Source of the DNA: Manduca sexta
Lineage: Eukaryota; Arthropoda; Insecta; Lepidoptera; Sphingidae
Assembly: GCF_014839805.1 (NCBI RefSeq)
Contig: NC_051136.1
Span: 930,001 to 994,000 of the forward strand
Reading direction: 5' to 3'
Length of the DNA: 64,000 nt
Of this stretch, positions 52,301-61,300 are shown piece after piece; the stretch's first letter is position 1; each line of letters opens with the position of its first letter. The position numbers and the translations under genes were made by a program. The notes under the pieces were generated by a model. It saw only the letters and a program-made list of their open reading frames with translations. It was not told where the DNA came from and made no database searches.

Positions 52301-55300
52301 CTGGAACCTGTTCTACATGTAATTAAAAAGGAACTCAAAAGATCGGGTGCAAGACCTCAAGACACTGTGAGCACAAGCTGGGTAGATCACACCGCTAACA
52401 GCTAAAAATTATAACAAATCATTAAAACTAATTGTAAAATGTAGGTAGATATTGTAACTTTCACTTGTCATATGATCGACATCTTAGTTCCCCCCGTGAC
52501 CACGAAGGCTGCAGTCATCGATACGTCGTCGTGCACCTGGGCCTACACCTTCAGGAATATCCTTCGTGAGTGTGTGTCTTAAATAGCTTTAAAAGTTAAA
52601 ATATACATGTCACGGAGAACTAATAGTTATAAAAAAATGTATAGGCAATTTGAGTACCATTGTCCTTACCTAGATGATATGAGCACGAGGTCTGCCGGGA
52701 AAAACTGGTTGTTGACCACCTTGCAGATGTCGCCGACCTGTAGCTGCTCCCAGCGAATGTTCATCCATCGGCCCTCGCGCAGCACCTCCACTTTGCGCCG
52801 ATTCGTCTCGTCATCAGCACGGTGACGTTTCTTAAATCATGTAAGTTCTAAATTGAAACTGGATGGAAAGGCAACTGTCAAATTACATAAACGAGGTATT
52901 TACTTGGGCATGAGGTCGCCAAACACAATAAGGCGAGCATAAGAAATAGATGGCTAGATATCCCTTCTGCCCGACCAGTCTTACGCATTGCAATATTAGA
53001 AATATATCATACTAGTTTTTGGGCGTGGCTCAGCCCGGGTGAAAATAGTTTTTCCAGGACAAAAGTTCCACTTATATATTTTCCAGGAATAAAAAGTAGC
53101 CGTGTTCTTCCCAGGGTCCAAATAATATCAGAATAAAATAATTAGATTGTAACACAGTTTACACAGCTAATAACTTTCATCGATTCTTCCTTAAAATAGG
53201 TCGCGAGGTATCTTGAATTTGACAGTTCCTTCCTTTCCTCGAGAATGGAATAGTGTTAAGAGACATTGAGTGGAGGAGATTTATTTAACTAGTATTCTTA
53301 GATTACCTCCAATGGGATTGAGGAATTTTCGAGGAAGCGTCATAGAATACAGGAGTTACTTTCGCATTTATAATATTAAAGTATGTTTGGATTTACAGCC
53401 TTTCGCAACTACTTTTGTTGTTTTTTTCATGTTTCATGTTATGTATTCATAGTAGTGTACAAAATCAATAATACTTATTCCCAATATTGCACAATTCAAA
53501 GGACCCATTGAGATACAATATAAACATTCATTTTCCGTATAAATATTTCGCGATAAGTTATGAATGCCGATATTTATGACCGCTATTTGCATGACTATAA
53601 CTCTGTACAGAACGATTCAGCAGTTTCCTTGCTGACATCATTCTATTTTCCTGTTGTATCACTGTATATCATTACAAAAATATAAAAATAAAGTCGTATG
53701 CAGTAGTTGCTGCAGTTTTGTATAATTTAGAGGATATAAAGTCTACCAATCCGCACTAGGCCGGCGTGATGGACTAATGCCTAGTCCCTCTCAGTAGTAG
53801 AGGAGGCCCGCGCTCAGCAGTGGGCAAGTATATAATACAGGGCTGATATTATTATTATTATATTATAAAGATCACTGCATCAGTGCCGTAGTTGTATTAC
53901 GGTACTATTGCTGAGTTCTCGGTTTCTATCGTCAGCTCGGGAAAAGTATATCAGAGCGGGGAGTATAGGATTTGTGCCCGATATGGTGATAGGCTCGCCC
54001 TCTAATCATGAGACGGAATATGCAAGGCGGAAAGTGAGTGCAGCAGTTGCGCCTCTTCGGGGATAAAAGGTGTGGGTGTGTATATAAATAAAGATTTAAT
54101 TGAAGATAAATCTTTATTTATATACACACACCCACACCTTTTATCCCAGAAGAGGAATATCTTTATATTATGTAATATTTTTAAGTTTAATTGTAATTTT
54201 AAGTATCACTGTGATCTTCAATTAAGTGCCGTATATAATATTGCAATCTACCTAATATACGCTAGCTGTATTCACATCAAGTAGATGACAATTATTGTGA
54301 AAGTAGTTTTAAGACCGATATTTTTATTAAGTAACTTGTTGTAAAATTGTGCATCAGTATTGTGAATCAAATAAAAAAAAAAAACGTTAGACCAAGAATT
54401 AACTGTTCCAAATAAAATTGTCAGCGGTACAGTATTATTCATATATTTAGGATCATGCAAATCACCATTAGTTTCTTCACCAGCGTATACATAGTTCGTA
54501 CTGTATTACGAATACTCATAGGTGCAGTGGTAACCACTTGATATTAGTCAACCTTGTTACTATTGTATTCATTTTATTAACAATTGAATGACGCACCTCG
54601 CTCCACTCATCGCAAAGGATTGTCCCGAAATAGTAACAACTCTGCCAATTTTGTAATATAAAGACGACTTGGAACCATGCTTCTTATACTAAAATATTAG
54701 GAGTTAAATCTTAAGCATGATTTATATTGACAAGAATACTTGCAGAATTCTACTTCCGCAAGTAAATTTTTCGGTATAAAGAAGCACACAACGTTTGCAA
54801 ATTTTGTAGCTTGCAGGACTTGCGGCGAGTCGCATGTATATAGAACTACTGAAATATTGCCACAAGAACATTCTAGATTAAACTGAGCATTATAATACCC
54901 AGTTTTTGCTTTTCGCTCGTATCTATACTAATATAAGAAAGAAAGTTTATAAGTTTGTTTGCTTGTAGAGGTCAATCTCTGGAACTACAGAACCGATTAA
55001 GGAAATAATATCGGCTACTTTTCATCCCGGAATAACGTTATCACTGGAGCGGGGCCGCGGACAAGCGCTAGTTTACTATAAAAGCGATGCAAATCTTCAA
55101 ACGTTCAAGGAAATTCATTAATCTTTACATAGAGCTAACAATGATAAATTAAACGTAGATTTATGTATCTAATGCAGTTGTGAAAGAAGGAAAATTACGA
55201 ACTCTTTTAATACACAGAAGCAAATACAAATCAATCAGATTAAAGACGGTATGTTTTCGTGAGTTTTTCATATATAAAACGTTGTTTGATTTCATCTACT

Positions 55301-58300
55301 TGAGATGTTGTTTTCGTAAATTGAAAGTAACTTTCAGTTCGTTTTTCGGAGTCTGATGTTTATTTTTATTTTGAATTATTGTCTAACAAATTCTTAAAAC
55401 TCCCTTACAAAAAGCCACTAGCTTTAAGCTATTCAGAAAAACACTTGTTTAATTTGCTTTATGGTTCAAAATCGAACGACTTCCCATTATAGATCAGAGT
55501 CCATGCATTGAAATCAACAGTTATTGTACCGTCACATAACTTCACACTAGCAAAATAGGAATTTCTATTTAAATTATAATACATACACTAACTATTCTAT
55601 GCTATTTATTGGAACATGTACATAGCGATAAAAACCGCTACACTGTTAGGGAAAACTATAATTATAAAATAAATTATATTTTTTAAATCCTATTGAAAAA
55701 AAATATATTTAGATACATTCGTATTTTTGTATTGACGTTTAAACAAATAGCATGTATTAATAAATTAAAACGGAGTCGTTCTCATGTGAATAAAAGCATT
55801 TTTGCGATCCACGGGAGTATTTACCAAACAATGGTGAGAATATTATTCTCTTCCATTCAAGAGAATACCCCACAAATATTGTATGCTTTCTCCTTTAAAT
55901 TTCTAGGTTGGTAATGAAAGACGTATCAACAAGTTTCAGTTTTCGTAGCACCGTCTTACAAATATTTTTCTGGGGCCTTATTCTCTATGAAAATCATTAT
56001 TTTGACAGTTCCACTCTAATTTCATGAAGATAACGTGACACGATCACATTCGAGTTTACATTGTCATAGCAAATAAGGCCGCCGAGGGTATAATATTCCC
56101 GAATGTTCTATAACAAGGCGTAGAGTGCAATATCTAGAATTGACTGATTCACCGCCATCCACCCACTACCAAATCATCTCTACAATCCATCTATCATAAT
56201 GCAATCCTGCCCACACGCCATTGAAATGTTATTTTTTGCAGTTACATTATACTTCTAAATTGTTTGTCTCGGACTAGCCATTATTCTTGATATTCCGGCA
56301 ACACCCCACGATCATTCTACCAATCTACTAGGACAGGGAAATGAAACCTACCAAAAATATTGTTGGAGAGAGAAATAGGTGGCACCTCATCAGAAAATGA
56401 GCGTGTCTGAGTGACAACAGATGGCGCTGCATCCGATTTGATTGTTAACGGAAGCGTCAAGAGGGAATTTTGACCGAGATCGCCAATAGACTGGCCAAAG
56501 TAATTTGACATTTGGAATGCCTAGCTTTAAGGACTATAGATTTCAAAGGGTTGCAAGCGGTTAAAGAGCTCACTCTAAAGTCTGGTGTCAGGCCAACATA
56601 TGTATGCCATGTTAAAAAAAAAGAACATAGATCACTGCTTGAGTGGGAACGCGTAAACGAGTAAACATTGGATTTCCCGTGACGAACTCGCTGCTTTATC
56701 CGTCCTACGTCATGGATGGCAATGTGTTGCCAACAATAGTTCTTTGTATATACGTGGTACTTATAAAACCATTAATAGTAGCCCACGTAAGAGTATCGCG
56801 TGGCAGGATCAGTCTTTATACAACTGGTTCCAACAGTCCGGCATAATCATTTCGACTGGCAAGGGGTTTTATCTCCCGTCGACATTCGAGCTGGAGGCGA
56901 CTCGTTTAACATCAGTACTAGTGAAGTTGCTTTGCCCTGTCTATATAAAAAATATCCTTCTTGCATCTATAAAATATATAGCGGCGATAGACTAGTTGGG
57001 TGTGGGACGGACTGCCGAGACGAATATCCGCAGGTTCAAATCCCAAGGGCACACACCTCTGACTTTTCTAAAAAATCATGTGTGTATTGTTTGTGAATTT
57101 ATCGTTCGCTTTAACGGTGAAGGAAAACATCGTGAGGAAACCTGCACATCCGAGAAGTTCTCTATAGGAATTTTAAAGGTGTGTGAAGTCTACCAATCCG
57201 CACTAGGCCAGCGTGGTGGAATAAGGCCTAATCCCTCTCAGTAGTAGAGGAGGCCCGTGCTCAGCAGTGGGCAAGTATATAATACAGGGCTGATATTATT
57301 ATTATTATTATTATCTATAAAAAAATCAACACAAATAAGATATACTCACGAAGTCCTCGACGATCTCCTTTATAGCGCTGACGCTCAGAATGAGTATGAG
57401 AGGCGTGAGCGTGGTCCAGCGTCCCGTGGGCGACACGTCCGGGATCTGCTGCAGCAGCGCGATGAGGAGGAAGAAGCAGTTCGAGTACCGGCGGAACTGC
57501 TCGAACAGGAACAACGGGATGAATGATGGGACGCTGCAACAATATTTAAATAGCATTCATTTTAGTTGTTACGTTAATGTTTTGTAGCCAGCTGGATAGC
57601 AGCAGCAGTTTCTTGTTGTATTAATATTTTAGATAGTATTGGCTTTTGCTACTGCTTAACGGAGGAGAGCAGTCAAGATAGTTATCATGCGGCGTAGTCT
57701 CAATTTATTGTACTAAATGAAAGGCTTAATATTACTACTTTTACCGTATAGTCCATTGAAATGTTACAATTTAAGGACCGAATATTGCATTTCTTAGAGG
57801 ACGCAATTTTATTTTTGGGACATGTGTGGGGTGTCAATAGAAGCTTAACCTCAAGTTTGTGGGGTCGCCACCCTTGTCCCCTGGCCGCCATCTTGGAAAA
57901 AGGGGTAAAAACACTTTTTTCGCGATATCTCGGAAACTATGCGTCTTACAAAAAAATTGTAAGTCATAATTTGTAGCAAATTGATTTGCCTACAAATATG
58001 TTTATATAACTTTTTGCCCTTAATTAAAAATTAACAAAGTTATAAGCAAAAAAGTGAGAATTTTTATAAAATTTTCTTTTTTGTTCTATAACTTTTTTTT
58101 TATACATTTTACAAAAAAATGACCTCAGACCAACTTGTAGATGATCTTTTGAAGAAAATTTTTGCCTTTTTTTTATTTCATTCATTTAAAACGCTGTTAC
58201 AGCGCTCCAAAGTTGACCAGGTTCGTCAATGCTCATGAAAATCCGCTCGAAACGAAATGATTAACTTATTTTTGTTTTTTTTTTTTATTATTATTGTAAA

Positions 58301-61300
58301 TATATTCTTACAAAATTTTTGTTAAATTTGTACAACTTTACTTATTCATTCAAAATGGCAAATTTGTTAAACGTCACTAAAACTGACCAGTTCTCTACTG
58401 TGATAATAGTTCCACAGTATCTATGAATCACAGCGTACATTACCTTGTTGCGGTCCCGTAACCTACTCGCACGCTAAACACACGCGTGGAAACGATAACA
58501 ATTATCACTTAGCCATCTGAACTTGAAACGTTACGTGGAAGTAAACAATGCAATATTTAAATAACAAAATAAATAGAATACTTTCAACGTTACGTATGTT
58601 TATGAATTACTATAAAGAGTATGAATTAGTAATTCATAAAATTAATACATCTTTTATAACTGTATATTTTATGTAGAATTTGGCTACTCTTCATGAATTT
58701 GTCACGCGACTGAATCGATTTTGATGGGATTTTCCATGGCTTAAGTGTCTTCGATGGATCATAAAGACGCTTGTGAAACGATTTATTCATTCTCCATACA
58801 CCCAAAAACCCGAGCAACAAACCCAGCCTGTGCCCATCATATCACGTAAACAAAATACATTTCAATTTGCTTCATTATTAAAACAAATGTAACATGCCGT
58901 ACGCGTGTTACGCCCTCTGGCACGAAACAACGAAACGCGACCGCTATGTAGGACCTTTCACCTTGAAAATAGTTACGGCGTAATAGCCATAATATGAATA
59001 CCGAACTGCCGAGGAATGCGCCATAATGAAACTATGTGAAAAATTAATGTTTTGGCACCACCGACTCGCACCATTACGCGTTTATTATACATTGAGGGCG
59101 TCATCGAGCAAAATTTAAACTAATTTTATTATTTTCTATGAAAGGAAATGTACTGTAGTATGGCAGTATTTATTTTTAGCTCCGGTATACAAGTATCCTA
59201 CATTATTATTTAGTAATGGGTAGGTATAGGTGGATTCACAATTCCCTGTCACAACTCCATACGAATGAGATATGGGCTATTCCACTCGGAACAATACATA
59301 TTCTCCATTAATAAATACCGTGGTGATATCATTGAGAAAACATATTTCAGTGTTAAAATAGTCGATTCAGCATGGCGATACGCGCACGACACGGGCCGAC
59401 TCGTGCGGGCGCGGCGCCAACTTCCATCAAACGCATCTCGTAAACAATGCCGTGTATACAAATCTGACATGATTAGGCACGCACCGTGCCGCGCGGGGTA
59501 TACGGTGACGTCCAACAGGTGCCGTGGGGTATTGAGAAATATAATCAATGGGGTTAGGGAATCTATGCTTTGCTTATTTTCGATGAAATGAGGGGCAGCG
59601 GGGTGTTTGAACAGTGATTATGTAGCAATATTTATTTGATTATTTTTTTCCAGTTAAATAATAAATAACAATTATGTATTTAATAGATTTTGCAAAATTT
59701 ACACATATGCGTATAGCATGGGAGGGGAGGGGATAGAGAGTGTATGAGTTTGCTTACTTTTACTGACAAGGGGGAGAGTTTATACTTATAGTACTTGAAC
59801 GTCACCAGAGTTAAAGAACTGAAATCACTTTATACGTGAAAGTTAACCGGAGTATATCTACTAAACATAATATTATAATTCCTGCAAGCGTCGACAGAAA
59901 ATATCTTTCGTTTTTCAACTTTGTATTACGATTAAAATGAAGTGACTAGACCCTACACTGAACCTCATTATTACTTAGCAGTTCTCCATTTTCTCCGTTC
60001 GCAGTAAATTACTGCGTTTCCATAACAGCGACTATTATATTTATTATACAGTGTTTGTCTGTCTTAGTACAAAAGAAACGTAAATAAAAGATTAGAATGG
60101 CCTTGACATGCCGTAAACGAGCACGATGTGTGCACTAGCTGTTTGAATATTAATGCTACAGTACAGGCCCTTCGTCATGACGAGCTGCTTTTTGTTTACC
60201 TTAAACGTAACGGACTCAAACAATGTATTGTTAACAAAGAACTATACTTTGGGTTGGCATACGATAGTTTTATTAATGACTAATCGCAGAATTTTTGACC
60301 GACTGCCGAATCACCTCGACTAATGAACATTTCAAACCAGAGCCCTAAAATCTCATGCCACACGTTATTTTATAAAATAACAAACACGTAAGACCACAGA
60401 TGGAGACCGCGTCTCGGTAAGCGTAGCGTAGGACGACCTCCGACCCGCTGGACCGACGACATTCGTAGGATCGCCGGTGGACGCTGGATGAGAAGAGCGG
60501 AGGACCGAGCAACGTGGCGCGCTCTAGGGGAGGCTTATGTTCAGCAGTGGACAATTATAGGCTGATCAGAAGACCCCAGATGACAAGCAATTAAGACGCG
60601 TTAGTAAAACGCACGTCAGTGAGTACATACATGTACCTATTTTGTTCGGGGCTTTCACAATTCACATGCTAAATCGCGCTAGTATACTATACATCGACGG
60701 GCGTCTAACTTTCGTCATCTGAACATGATCTATTTCAATTGTTGTAATGACAATTGCAATTGGAATACAGAATATCATTCCACGCTAATTTAACCAAGAT
60801 AACGTGAAAGGGCCGTGCTACGCATTTACATTATCATAAAGAATAAGGACTCATTATTCAGTTCTGAGTTAATGACAAAGAAGATATTTTGTAAGAAAAC
60901 CGAACCCAAGAAAAAATGGCAAAATGTTTTCAAAACTTGGTAGGCTAAACCTTATAACATTAATGATCAAAACAAAATTACACACCACTTTTACAGAAAC
61001 AATGTAATTATATGAAATTTTGTTCGAGTTGATTGTATGATGAATCTCGCGCAATTTCCGTTACGGCTCGTTTAGAAACCTCTGGGTAGATTGTTTAAGT
61101 ATATAACAAGTAATGAAATACAATTAGTTTTAATCAACGATTTGGTAAAGATTACAGCTAAATGCTTATCATAACTCACAAAAGATGAGAAAAACTACTT
61201 TTATGCTTTAAACAAATATTTACTCGGCGACAAAAGATTTATGAAATTTTAAGTACTCATATAAATAGTTCACCCCCGAACGTATTGATCCTAATGCGAA

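Larger units (their letters stand above)
52831..57349 (-). other. 4.5-kb intron between visible exons 2 and 3
   Basis: Filled with SINE copies, the foldback at 54052, a MITE remnant and general lepidopteran repeats. No additional exon seen. Confidence 0.8.
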
